Origin: Paludibacteraceae bacterium
Lineage (GTDB): Bacteria; Bacteroidota; Bacteroidia; Bacteroidales; Paludibacteraceae
Length of the DNA stretch: 64,000 bases
Assembly (NCBI GenBank): GCA_016283095.1
Contig: JAEEMG010000058.1
Location: 40,252-104,251, forward strand
Reading direction: 5' to 3'
The position numbers and the translations under genes were made by a program. Shown piece after piece: positions 39,566-49,934 of the stretch. Under the pieces are notes generated by a model. That model was not told the DNA's origin, did no database searches, and saw only the letters and a list, made by a program, of their open reading frames with translations. Position 1 is the stretch's first letter. Every line of letters begins with the position of its first letter.

Positions 39566-42500
39566 ATGAAAATCAATTCTAAACGATTGTTTGGCGCAAT
39601 TGTGGCATCTCTTATGCTGGCGCCGAACTCAGCTTTTGCGGTTGATCCATGTAGCCAGACTACCCAGTTGAGCGGTGGAACAACCATTAGCAACCAGAAT
39701 AAGACTGGTAATACCAGTACTGGTTACCAATATGAAATTTGGCGTGATGGTAATGGCGGTTCATTGACATTGTATCCTAAAGATGCTTGCTTCAAGGCAG
39801 AATGGAACAATGCTGGAGACTATCTTGGCCGAGTTGGTAAAACTTTCAACAATCCTTCTTGGAACAATCTAGGTGGTGATCTTGTGGCTGAATATGCCTA
39901 CAAGAAGAGCGGAAACGATGGTGGTTCTTATTCTTACATTGGAGTTTATGGTTGGATGGACAATCCTCAGATTGAATACTATGTCGTAGACGACTGGTTG
40001 CATGACAGAGGTAATCCAGGTGGTTCTTATATTGGTAAGAACTACGGTACTATCACAGTGGATGGTGATGAGTATGTGGTTTGGTCAGGAACTCGTACAG
40101 GAGCATCTAAGTGGGGAAACTCTACATTTACACAGATTTTCAGTATACGTAAAACACGTCGCCAGTGTGGTACAATCAATGTTTCTGAACACTTCAGACA
40201 GTGGAGCAAGTTGGGCTTGAAACTTGGTAACTTGATGGAGGCTCAAATCTTGGCTGAAGCTGGTGGTGGTTCTGGTTATGTTGATTTTACTTATGCAACT
40301 GTTGAAATTGTTAAGGGAGGTACAAACAATAACGGTGGCAATACAAACAACGGTGGTAACACCAATAATGGTGGCAATAACAACAATGGTGGTGACATCA
40401 ACAATGGTGGCACAAACAATGGTGGTTCGTCTAGTTCAGAGCCTATTGATCCATGCTCAAAGAAAGACAAATACACTGGTGGTACAAAAGTCACAAAAAA
40501 TGGAATCCAGAACATAGGAAACGGATACAACTATGAGCTTTGGAGAGAAAATGAAGGTCAGGGTTCAATGACATTCTTCGGAGGTGACGCTGATTGTGCT
40601 TTCAAGGCTGAGTGGGGTAATTCGGGAGACTATCTAGCTCGTGTGGGTTACTATGATGGTAGCGCAAAAAAGAGCTATAAGGATCTTGGTGACATCACTG
40701 CTGATTACAACTATACTAAGACTGGTAATGCTGGTGGATACTCATACATCGGTGTTTATGGTTGGACAAAAGAGCCATTGATTGAGTACTATATTGTAGA
40801 TGACTCATACAATGGAATGGGCACTCCATATGGTTCACAGCAGGTTGGTAGCTATACGGTCGACGGTGCTACTTATAAATTGTATAAGGGTATGCGTTAC
40901 AATGCAGCCAACATTACTGGTACAAATTGTGACTTCCCTCAGGTGTTCGCAGTACGTTCTTCTGCTCGTACTTGTGGCCACATTTCAGTAAGTGAACACT
41001 TCAAGAATTGGGAACGCAATGGCATCAACCTAGGTGGTGTATACGATTGTAAGATTGTGTGTGAAGCTGGTGGTGGTCAAGGTTCAATCGAGTACACTTA
41101 CGCAACTATGACATGGAAAGGACAGTCTGGTCATGGAGGTTCTTCTACTCCTGCAGAACCAACTGAGCCAGAAGAGCCATACAAGGGAGCAATTGCAATA
41201 CCTGGCAAACTTGAGTGTGAGAATTACGATAAGGGAGGTAATGGATTTGGTTACTATGACACTGATGATGAGAACGAAGGCAGTCAGTATCGTGAAGATG
41301 GTGTTGATATCGTAAAGGTTTCAGGTGGATATGCAGTAGGTTATACTGCAGCTTCTGAGTGGTTGAAGTATACAATCAATGTTGAGGAGGATGGTGAGTA
41401 TAATTTTGGCGCATATATGGCAAACGGAAGCACTGATCCTGAGGTTTCTATAGAGATTGACGGAAAGAAGGCCGTTTCTTTCACAGGTACAGGAAAGGGT
41501 GATTGGGATACTTATACATTGACTAAGGGTAAAATCACACTATCAAAGGGTGCGCATACTCTAAAAATAAAGTTTGATAACGATTACACTAATATCGATT
41601 ATATCGAATTCTCTAAGGGTGATATTGGTGGAGATGAACCATGCACAGATTGTGGTGGAGATGATCCTCAGCCTATAACTGGAGGAACAACATTCTTCGA
41701 TGAGAATGGAGCTTATTTCGGACCTTCATGTGATAATGGCAATGTACAGAAATCAGGTGCATACTATACTGGTGTTTACCCTTCTCCTTTCAAAACTTAT
41801 CTTGGTAAAACAGATGAGGAGATTCAGAAAAAACTTGATCAACTTTGGGATCACTACTTCAAAGGCGACAACAACAGTAAAGTCTACTATGAAAATGGTA
41901 ACGAAGCTTATATCAAAGACATCAACAATAATGATGTCCGTTCAGAGGGTCAGTCATATGGTATGATGATCTGTGTTCAGACAAACCATAAGACAGAGTT
42001 CGATAAACTTTGGAAGTTCGCTAAGAGCCATATGCTTCACACTTCAGGACAGTGGGAAGGCTACTTCAAGTGGAAGTGTAACCCAGACGGTTCTGCACAG
42101 GATGCTAACTGTGCTCCTGACGGTGAAATGTATTTCGTGACTTCATTGCTTTTGGCTGCAAACCGTTGGAATGAGCCTTCTTACTTGAAGGACGCTCAAT
42201 ACTGTCTGTCAAGATTCTGGAAGAATGGCAATGGATCATTGTTTAACGAATCATACAAGATCATCACATTCCAGCCTTATAACTGTTCGAACTTTGGAGA
42301 CCCTTCTTACGACCTTCCTGCTTTCATTGAGTTGTTCGCAAGATGGTCTGACACGAACAACGATAAATGGGAGAGCTGCTTGGCACCGACTCGTGGACAC
42401 TTGGAGAAATCATGCCACTCTTCATCAGGTTTGTTTGCTGATTACTCTGAATTTAATGGTCAGCCAACAACTGGAGGATTCAGTTCAAACTCTAACAAGT

Positions 42501-43249
42501 ACATGTATGATGCGATGCGTTGCGCTATGAACGTAGGTATGGACTATTACTTGTTCGGTGCTGACAAGAAGACACAGAATGCTATGATGACTCGTTTGAT
42601 CAATCATTTCGAGAAAGATGGTTACTCTCACGCTCGTTTCAACTGGGACGGTACTGGAGGTTCTGAGTCGTACACTCTAGGAGAGTGCGGTGCAAATGCT
42701 GTAGGATGCTTTGCTTTGATGGACGACCCTGCAAATGATGAAAAGGTTAAGACCAATTTGAAGAAGGCATGGAACGGACAATTGATGACTGGTCAGTACC
42801 GTTACTACGATGGATTGGTTCACTACTTGGCAATGCTTCACTTGTGTGGAAGCTTCAAGATCTATAAGCCAACACCAGAATTTACAGAGAAAGAGGTTGT
42901 TCTTAACAAGTCTCCATATGAATACAATGGCGTAGCTTATACAGAGAACACTACAATTGATTCATTCGAGGATTGTAAGTTGTTCAAGGTTAATATCGTA
43001 GTAGATCCATCAGATGTTGAGGATGTCAATGCAAATGGTGTTGTTATCGCTCCTAATCCAGCAAGTGATGCAATCAATGTAATTGCTGAGGATCTTGAGT
43101 CTGTTAAGATTGTTGACATGTTAGGCCGCACAGTTGCAGTTTCAACTGAGGCTACTGTTAATGTATCTAATCTTCCTGCTGGTACTTACGCAGTTGTTGT
43201 TAAGACTTCTGCTGCAGAGGTAGTGAAGAAAATCAATGTATTGAAATAG
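39566..43249 (+). CDS. Multimodular xylanase: GH11-(GGTNNN)n-GH11-CBM6-GH8-T9SS
   Basis: Two GH11 domains (PQIEYYVVDDW...; PLIEYYIVDDSYN...), CBM6 (IAIPGKLECENYDKGG), GH8 (VRSEGQSYGMM), C-term APNPASDAINVI. Confidence 0.94.
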   Translation: MKINSKRLFGAIVASLMLAPNSAFAVDPCSQTTQLSGGTTISNQNKTGNTSTGYQYEIWRDGNGGSLTLYPKDACFKAEWNNAGDYLGRVGKTFNNPSWNNLGGDLVAEYAYKKSGNDGGSYSYIGVYGWMDNPQIEYYVVDDWLHDRGNPGGSYIGKNYGTITVDGDEYVVWSGTRTGASKWGNSTFTQIFSIRKTRRQCGTINVSEHFRQWSKLGLKLGNLMEAQILAEAGGGSGYVDFTYATVEIVKGGTNNNGGNTNNGGNTNNGGNNNNGGDINNGGTNNGGSSSSEPIDPCSKKDKYTGGTKVTKNGIQNIGNGYNYELWRENEGQGSMTFFGGDADCAFKAEWGNSGDYLARVGYYDGSAKKSYKDLGDITADYNYTKTGNAGGYSYIGVYGWTKEPLIEYYIVDDSYNGMGTPYGSQQVGSYTVDGATYKLYKGMRYNAANITGTNCDFPQVFAVRSSARTCGHISVSEHFKNWERNGINLGGVYDCKIVCEAGGGQGSIEYTYATMTWKGQSGHGGSSTPAEPTEPEEPYKGAIAIPGKLECENYDKGGNGFGYYDTDDENEGSQYREDGVDIVKVSGGYAVGYTAASEWLKYTINVEEDGEYNFGAYMANGSTDPEVSIEIDGKKAVSFTGTGKGDWDTYTLTKGKITLSKGAHTLKIKFDNDYTNIDYIEFSKGDIGGDEPCTDCGGDDPQPITGGTTFFDENGAYFGPSCDNGNVQKSGAYYTGVYPSPFKTYLGKTDEEIQKKLDQLWDHYFKGDNNSKVYYENGNEAYIKDINNNDVRSEGQSYGMMICVQTNHKTEFDKLWKFAKSHMLHTSGQWEGYFKWKCNPDGSAQDANCAPDGEMYFVTSLLLAANRWNEPSYLKDAQYCLSRFWKNGNGSLFNESYKIITFQPYNCSNFGDPSYDLPAFIELFARWSDTNNDKWESCLAPTRGHLEKSCHSSSGLFADYSEFNGQPTTGGFSSNSNKYMYDAMRCAMNVGMDYYLFGADKKTQNAMMTRLINHFEKDGYSHARFNWDGTGGSESYTLGECGANAVGCFALMDDPANDEKVKTNLKKAWNGQLMTGQYRYYDGLVHYLAMLHLCGSFKIYKPTPEFTEKEVVLNKSPYEYNGVAYTENTTIDSFEDCKLFKVNIVVDPSDVEDVNANGVVIAPNPASDAINVIAEDLESVKIVDMLGRTVAVSTEATVNVSNLPAGTYAVVVKTSAAEVVKKINVLK
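40318..40432 (+). repeat. In-frame ~18-bp tandem repeat encoding a Gly/Asn/Thr linker
   Basis: Units similar to GGTGGCAATACAAACAAC; translates to GGTNNNGGNTNNGGNTNNGGNNNNGGDINNGGTNNGG. Confidence 0.8.
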
Positions 43250-43319
43250 AATGCGTTTTTGACATAGAAACAATCTTACAAACACGTTGTTTCAAAAGTC
43301 TAGTTAGTTTTAGATTGAT

Positions 43320-43355
43320 AGAGTGCGTTTTCGGAGAGAAAGCGCACTCTTCTTT
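43320..43355 (+). terminator. Terminator of the GH11-GH8 gene
   Basis: GAGTGCG...CGCACTC followed by TTCTTTTTT. Confidence 0.75.
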
Positions 43356-43414
43356 TTTGAAAATAGATTAATTCGTATTTTTGTCTGTATATATTTTATC
43401 TTATTTGTTGAAGT

Positions 43415-44074
43415 ATGAAAAAACTCTTTAATGCAATACGCTCGGAAAGTTTTGATGAAGTGAAAAAGATAATTGATTCTAAACCTGATTTGGTGAACTG
43501 CATAGCAAAACAACCGCCAAAAAAGGATGACGGACAATCTCCATTACAGGTGGCATTGAAAGTTGGTGCTTTTGACATTTGTGACTATCTTATTGATAAC
43601 GGTGCGGATTTGAATTTTATGGAATATGAATCTTGTAATGAGTGGAGAACTCCTGTTATACATGATGCCATAAATGCGGCTGTTATGTGTAGCAGAAGGA
43701 ATGCTTATGAAAGTGACAATGGAGTTCACAAGTTGAAGCTTTTCTCTACAGAAGAGAAAGCCGACACGGCATTCTCGATATTAAAACGAATGTTGGAACT
43801 AGGAGCGGATGTAAATAAGGTAGATTCTTATGGAAATTCTGCTATTTGGAGATTCTGTTTGCAGGCAAATCAGATCCTGCCGACATATAATTATAACACT
43901 CATGTTGAGGATAACAACAGATTGTTTACTCCAGAATTACAGTCAGATCTGTTTAGAATTCTAAAAGCATTATGTGATCATGGAGCGGATTTGAATTATG
44001 TACGTCCTAAAATAGAAAAAACTGTAAAAGAACATTTCTGTGGTGGATCAATGGCTAAATTATTGGCAATGTGA
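43415..44074 (+). CDS. Ankyrin repeat protein
   Basis: SPLQVALKVGAFDICDYLIDNGADLNF; MLELGADVNKVDSYGNSAIW; LCDHGADLNYV. Confidence 0.85.
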   Translation: MKKLFNAIRSESFDEVKKIIDSKPDLVNCIAKQPPKKDDGQSPLQVALKVGAFDICDYLIDNGADLNFMEYESCNEWRTPVIHDAINAAVMCSRRNAYESDNGVHKLKLFSTEEKADTAFSILKRMLELGADVNKVDSYGNSAIWRFCLQANQILPTYNYNTHVEDNNRLFTPELQSDLFRILKALCDHGADLNYVRPKIEKTVKEHFCGGSMAKLLAM

Positions 44075-44082
44075 GTAAAAAA

Positions 44083-44114
44083 ACGGTCGGAACGAATGTC
44101 CCGACCGTTTTTGT
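44083..44114. terminator. Bidirectional terminator between ankyrin and groEL genes
   Basis: AAAAACGGTCGG-AACGAATGTC-CCGACCGTTTTT. Confidence 0.85.
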
Positions 44115-44127
44115 TTATGTGGTTGCT

Positions 44128-44161
44128 AATTCAGCATTATGCATTTTTCATTTTGCATTCA

Positions 44162-44162
<1 letters not shown>
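44128..44162. repeat. Heptameric array (NATTNNN)x5 abutting the groEL stop codon
   Basis: AATTCAG CATTATG CATTTTT CATTTTG CATTCAT. Confidence 0.8.
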
Positions 44163-45811
<1,649 letters not shown>

Positions 45812-45823
45812 TTAATGATTATA

Positions 45824-46096
45824 TTATCCAATTACTGCCAAAATATCGCTCTGGCGCATGATCAAATACTTATCACCGTCAAGTTCAAGTTCTGTGCCGG
45901 CGTACTTTCCGTAAAGAACAGTATCGCCAACTTTCACTACCATCTCTTCATCTTTAGTGCCATTTCCTATAGCAAGGACCTGACCCTTCAATGGTTTCTC
46001 TTTTGCAGTGTCTGGAATGATGATTCCAGCCGCTGTCTTCTCTTCTGCTGCGACAGGCTTTACAAGCACTCTGTCTGCTAATGGCTTAATGTTCAT
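45824..46096 (-). CDS. groS: 10 kDa co-chaperonin GroES
   Basis: [47 protein letters not shown] at 46096 is the realistic start. Confidence 0.98.
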   Translation of the reverse strand: MNIKPLADRVLVKPVAAEEKTAAGIIIPDTAKEKPLKGQVLAIGNGTKDEEMVVKVGDTVLYGKYAGTELELDGDKYLIMRQSDILAVIG

Positions 46097-46158
46097 GATA
46101 TATAATTTTTTGTTTATATAACTTTTTTTTCTTTTTTCCTCTATATAATAATCAAAAG

Positions 46159-46197
46159 CTGTGCCAATCTGCAATATCTGCATATTTGGCACAGCCT
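46159..46197 (-). terminator. Terminator of the DegT-family gene
   Basis: Minus-strand GGCTGTGCCAA...TTGGCACAGC-TTTTG. Confidence 0.75.
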
Positions 46198-46245
46198 TTA
46201 TATATACTCTTTTATGATATGCCAAAATGGCGTATCTATGTCGTC

Positions 46246-47376
46246 TTATTTGAAGAATTCTTTTATAGTAGACGTGATTGTCTGGATGATTTTTTCGTCC
46301 AGTTCAGTATGCATCGGCAGACTCAGAACCTCTTTGCATAGCATTTCTGTGTTGGATAATTTGCCTGCTATACGATGTGGCGATTCAAGGTATGCTTTCT
46401 GCTGGTGGATAGGGTAGGGATAGTATATCATAGACGGAATACCTTTCTCTTCCAGGTAACTCTTCAATTCATCACGCTTGCCATTTTTCACTCTGATTGT
46501 GAATTGGTTATATGTGTGGCGACAACCGTCTTGTTCTGTCGGGATGATTATTCCGTCGACGTCGGCAAGCATTCTTCTGTATGCAGACGCTGCGTTTCTT
46601 CTACATTCCAGATAAGAGTCCACATGCTTTATTTTGACGTTAAGTATGCCTGCTTGCATTGCGTCAAGACGTGAGTTGACTCCTACACTGTCGTATGTGT
46701 ATTTCACTCTCATTCCATGGTTGGCGAATGCTCTGGCATTGTCTGCGATTGTATCATCGTCTGTGAATATTGCTCCACCGTCGCCAAAGCATCCGAGATT
46801 TTTTGATGGGAAGAAAGATGTGCAACCGATTCTTCCGATTGATCCTGCTTTCTTAGTTTTTCCTTCTATCTCACATTCTGCTCCAAACGACTGACAGAAA
46901 TCCTCAATGATTTCGACGGAATGTTTTTTCGCTACTTTCATGATCGACTCCATTTCCGCGCTTTGTCCGAACAAGTGCACGATAATCGCAGCTTTGGTGT
47001 CTTTCGTGATTGCGGCTTCGAATGTTTTGGCGTCTATGTTGAATGTGGAATCTGATATGTCCACAAAAACTGGCTTTAATCCTGCACGTAATATGGCTTC
47101 TGCAGTGGCGACGAATGTGAAACTTGGAGTTATCACTTCACTGCCAGGTGCAAGGTCGAGCATCATAAGAGCTATATATAATGCGTCTGTGCCGTTGCCC
47201 ACTGAAATACAATGCTTTGTGTCAATATACTCAGCCGCATTCTTTTCGAATTCAGCTACTTTGGCTCCTTTTATGAATGCTGAGGATTCAATTGCCTCTG
47301 CGATTGCACCATCAAGTTCACTGCGTATTTTTGCAGTTTGATGCTTCAAATCGCACATCTCTACTATTTTTTGCAT
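46246..47376 (-). CDS. DegT/DnrJ/EryC1/StrS family aminotransferase
   Basis: [57 protein letters not shown]. Confidence 0.95.
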   Translation of the reverse strand: MQKIVEMCDLKHQTAKIRSELDGAIAEAIESSAFIKGAKVAEFEKNAAEYIDTKHCISVGNGTDALYIALMMLDLAPGSEVITPSFTFVATAEAILRAGLKPVFVDISDSTFNIDAKTFEAAITKDTKAAIIVHLFGQSAEMESIMKVAKKHSVEIIEDFCQSFGAECEIEGKTKKAGSIGRIGCTSFFPSKNLGCFGDGGAIFTDDDTIADNARAFANHGMRVKYTYDSVGVNSRLDAMQAGILNVKIKHVDSYLECRRNAASAYRRMLADVDGIIIPTEQDGCRHTYNQFTIRVKNGKRDELKSYLEEKGIPSMIYYPYPIHQQKAYLESPHRIAGKLSNTEMLCKEVLSLPMHTELDEKIIQTITSTIKEFFK

Positions 47377-47377
47377 G

Positions 47378-47749
47378 CTAAATAACTGAACTGTCTTCTA
47401 AATCAAATCCGAAAAGAGAATTGCAAATGTTTTGCAACTGATGGATATATGTGAATGGCTTTCCTATTTCTGCACGAGACTGGGCACAAATAAGATGAGA
47501 TCCACTTTTTTTGTAGCTGATGTAGATCTCTCCCAAACCAAACAGTGTATGGTCTGTCGTCTCTGCAAGTTTTGAGAATTTGTATTTCTTCAAAGTCTCT
47601 TCTGTGATGAGTATTGGTCGAAATCCATCAAGAGGCAAACCGAATCGTTCTGCCTGTTTGATGGTCTGTATGTCTGATGCGGTAATTTTCTGTATCTTGT
47701 TGCCGATATAGAATAATGAACCTACATGTAATTCTTCTATTTTTGTCAT
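47378..47749 (-). CDS. Conserved hypothetical protein
   Basis: 123 aa; ITEETLKKYKF...FTYIHQLQNICNSLFG pattern seen in Bacteroidota hypothetical proteins; tightly packed between neighbours. Confidence 0.65.
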   Translation of the reverse strand: MTKIEELHVGSLFYIGNKIQKITASDIQTIKQAERFGLPLDGFRPILITEETLKKYKFSKLAETTDHTLFGLGEIYISYKKSGSHLICAQSRAEIGKPFTYIHQLQNICNSLFGFDLEDSSVI

Positions 47750-47760
47750 GAGTGTTCTGT

Positions 47761-49665
47761 TTAGAAGACAGGTATATCTGCGACATTGTCTTTGTCCTGC
47801 ACGTTGTTGAAATCGCCGACTGGATCATTGCCATCCAATCCATAACCAACCTGCATGAATTGTGAGAATTCTCTCTCTTTGTCAGTCGCGATCATCTTTG
47901 CAAGAGTGTTTTCTGCTGTTTCGCCTTCGCTGATGATATCAGCAATTGCGTCTGCAGATATGGCAGTTTCAATGTTGCCGTTGAATCTTTGTTCGAGTAT
48001 AAATTTCAATCCCCACATTTTTTTCTCTTCCTCGTATCCGTTTTTCAGATCAGAAAGGAAGTTTGTGATGACGCTACTGTAATCTTTGCTGTTTGCTACT
48101 TTGTCGATGAATCCAAACAATTTTTTTCTGCTGCAGTAAGCTCCGGCAATATCAGCCCATTTGTCTATCTCATAGCTGGATGCTTTTTCATACAGAGCTT
48201 TCAAATTTGTTGTGTCGCACGATTTCAGCAAACGAACTGCGAATGTGGAAAGAAACATTGCGTATAGGTCAACACCTTCGTCGACTGCCACTGAATGCAT
48301 TTTAGCTCGTCCGTATTTATGATAGTTCACACCTGCACGACGTTGGTGGTGTTGTTTTTCTGTAAGAAATTCGAAACCTTCTGCCACTTCAGCCACAATA
48401 AACGGACTCATTACGTCGAAGTTGATGATGTCGCTGCTATCATCAATAGTCTTTCTCTTGTCACGTTTTTTCCATTTGTTGATGTCGCGCATTGTTCCGC
48501 ACGACTTCATGCTTGAACCTGGATAAATCCAAGTTTCGGAATTCTGTTCTATCAGATATGAGAATGGCAATTTACGAGTGTCAAGATTGCCTCCGTGTTT
48601 TCCTTTAACTAGAGTGAACACACCTGTCACAGCAGGCCACAACACGTAAGAGCCACTCGCTGTTTTGCTTCCACGCTGAAGAACTCCTTCATGGTTTGGT
48701 CCAAGACGGTAATAGTGGTTGCTTTGGTTTGTCGCACTACCTGCGTTCATGAAGCTGAACATTGCGGCAATAAGTAAAGTTGATTTATGATGCGACACTG
48801 TGAATGGACCGGCAAACAGTGAACACGACTCTCCGTGGAATGCCTGACAGTTTGCACTGAAGAATGTGTCTGTCGCAGAGAATCCTAGACCCACCTCTGT
48901 GTTCTGGCCGACGAATGTGTTGCGGATAATCGCTCCGTCCATCACTTTTGCTCCGTTGCAGAGAATGAAGTTGTTGGCCAATACATCTGTTGTGATTGAA
49001 GAAGGGTCAGAAGCAGACGATTTAACAATACCGTTTTCAAGAGAAGCACAATCTTTAACTGTCGCATTCTCTCCAATCCATACGTTTGCGATCTTCTTGT
49101 TTCCAATTACAACCGCATCCTTTCCGATATATCCTCGTGGAGCATCTGCAGGACGAGAGGTATATTCTTTTGATTTTTCATCAAGATAGGTGCAGATTCT
49201 TTCAGTAAACACTTTATAGTCGCGGAACATTACAGCCAAATATGCGAGTTGAGCAGTCAATGCTGGAGACAATGGAATTGATCGTCCTCCGTTCTCGTTG
49301 AGCACTGCTATTTTTGTATCTGTACCGAATGCAGTAGATCCGTTGCAGAAAATTTCACAGTTGTCGACCAATATCGCACCGTCGGCAATCTCATAATTGG
49401 AAATATATCTGCTTATTCCATCGATCACAACGTCGTTGCCGACAACACAATTATGCAGGCGGGCATTGTTGATTCCTCTTTGGAATGGAACGCTGTTGAT
49501 TTCAGTGACTCCTGAATATGTTCCTAGTTGGCATTTGCCAGAGAATGAAGTTTTGCTGACTGAATTTGCATTGAATCCGTCTGCAACAGATATGTTTTTC
49601 CAATCGTCCGCATAGCAACCATTTGCTTGCAAAGACTCGATTTCTTTCGATGTTAATTGTCGCAT
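47761..49665 (-). CDS. DUF4954 family protein (left-handed beta-helix, acyl/nucleotidyltransferase-like)
   Basis: MRQLTSKEIESLQANGCYADDWKNISVADGF; hexapeptide-like region VVIGNKKIANVWIGENATVKDCASLENG. Confidence 0.85.
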   Translation of the reverse strand: MRQLTSKEIESLQANGCYADDWKNISVADGFNANSVSKTSFSGKCQLGTYSGVTEINSVPFQRGINNARLHNCVVGNDVVIDGISRYISNYEIADGAILVDNCEIFCNGSTAFGTDTKIAVLNENGGRSIPLSPALTAQLAYLAVMFRDYKVFTERICTYLDEKSKEYTSRPADAPRGYIGKDAVVIGNKKIANVWIGENATVKDCASLENGIVKSSASDPSSITTDVLANNFILCNGAKVMDGAIIRNTFVGQNTEVGLGFSATDTFFSANCQAFHGESCSLFAGPFTVSHHKSTLLIAAMFSFMNAGSATNQSNHYYRLGPNHEGVLQRGSKTASGSYVLWPAVTGVFTLVKGKHGGNLDTRKLPFSYLIEQNSETWIYPGSSMKSCGTMRDINKWKKRDKRKTIDDSSDIINFDVMSPFIVAEVAEGFEFLTEKQHHQRRAGVNYHKYGRAKMHSVAVDEGVDLYAMFLSTFAVRLLKSCDTTNLKALYEKASSYEIDKWADIAGAYCSRKKLFGFIDKVANSKDYSSVITNFLSDLKNGYEEEKKMWGLKFILEQRFNGNIETAISADAIADIISEGETAENTLAKMIATDKEREFSQFMQVGYGLDGNDPVGDFNNVQDKDNVADIPVF

Positions 49666-49710
49666 ACTTGTAAAACTTTAATTACCGCGAATTTCCTGAT
49701 TTAACATTAA

Positions 49711-49742
49711 CAAAGATAAAGAATAAGGTTTGTAAATGCAAA
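49711..49742 (-). promoter_or_regulatory. Promoter of the DUF4954 gene
   Basis: Minus strand TTTG (49742-49739), 20 bp, TATCTTTG (49718-49711). Confidence 0.6.
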
Positions 49743-49796
49743 ATTTTACAAATACGAATTTTGTTATAAACTATATAATAAAAACTGTGCAACACC

Positions 49797-49919
49797 GACG
49801 GATATGCTTCGAATGCAGACGGATTTAACAAGCCTAAAAGGAAAAGTCGACGGATTATATGTGAAAAGTGACGGATTATTTTGAAAATAAGAAAAAAAGA
49901 AATAGATTTGTGACGGATT
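49797..49919 (+). promoter_or_regulatory. Array of five direct GACGGAT sites, putative operators
   Basis: GACGGATA 49797; GACGGATT 49818, 49849, 49870, 49912; spacing 21, 31, 21, 42 bp. Confidence 0.75.
49880..49910 (+). promoter_or_regulatory. -33/-7 promoter of the AlbA_2 regulator gene
   Basis: TTTG (49880-49883), 19 bp, TAGATTTG (49903-49910); fits the Bacteroidota TTTG/TAnnTTTG consensus. Confidence 0.75.
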
Positions 49920-49934
49920 TATAGCAGAAAGATT

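Noticed and set aside
40318-40432. Possible CRISPR-like or mobile repeat
   Set aside because: In-frame low-complexity linker within a multimodular enzyme; no spacers.
46097-46245. Possible CIRCE element upstream of groES
   Set aside because: No TTAGCACTC-N9-GAGTGCTAA; the inverted repeat present is the DegT-gene terminator.
49574-49581. AATCCGTC (complement of GACGGATT) near the start of the DUF4954 gene
   Set aside because: Isolated, inverted relative to the array, and encodes ADGF; not distinguishable from chance despite proximity.
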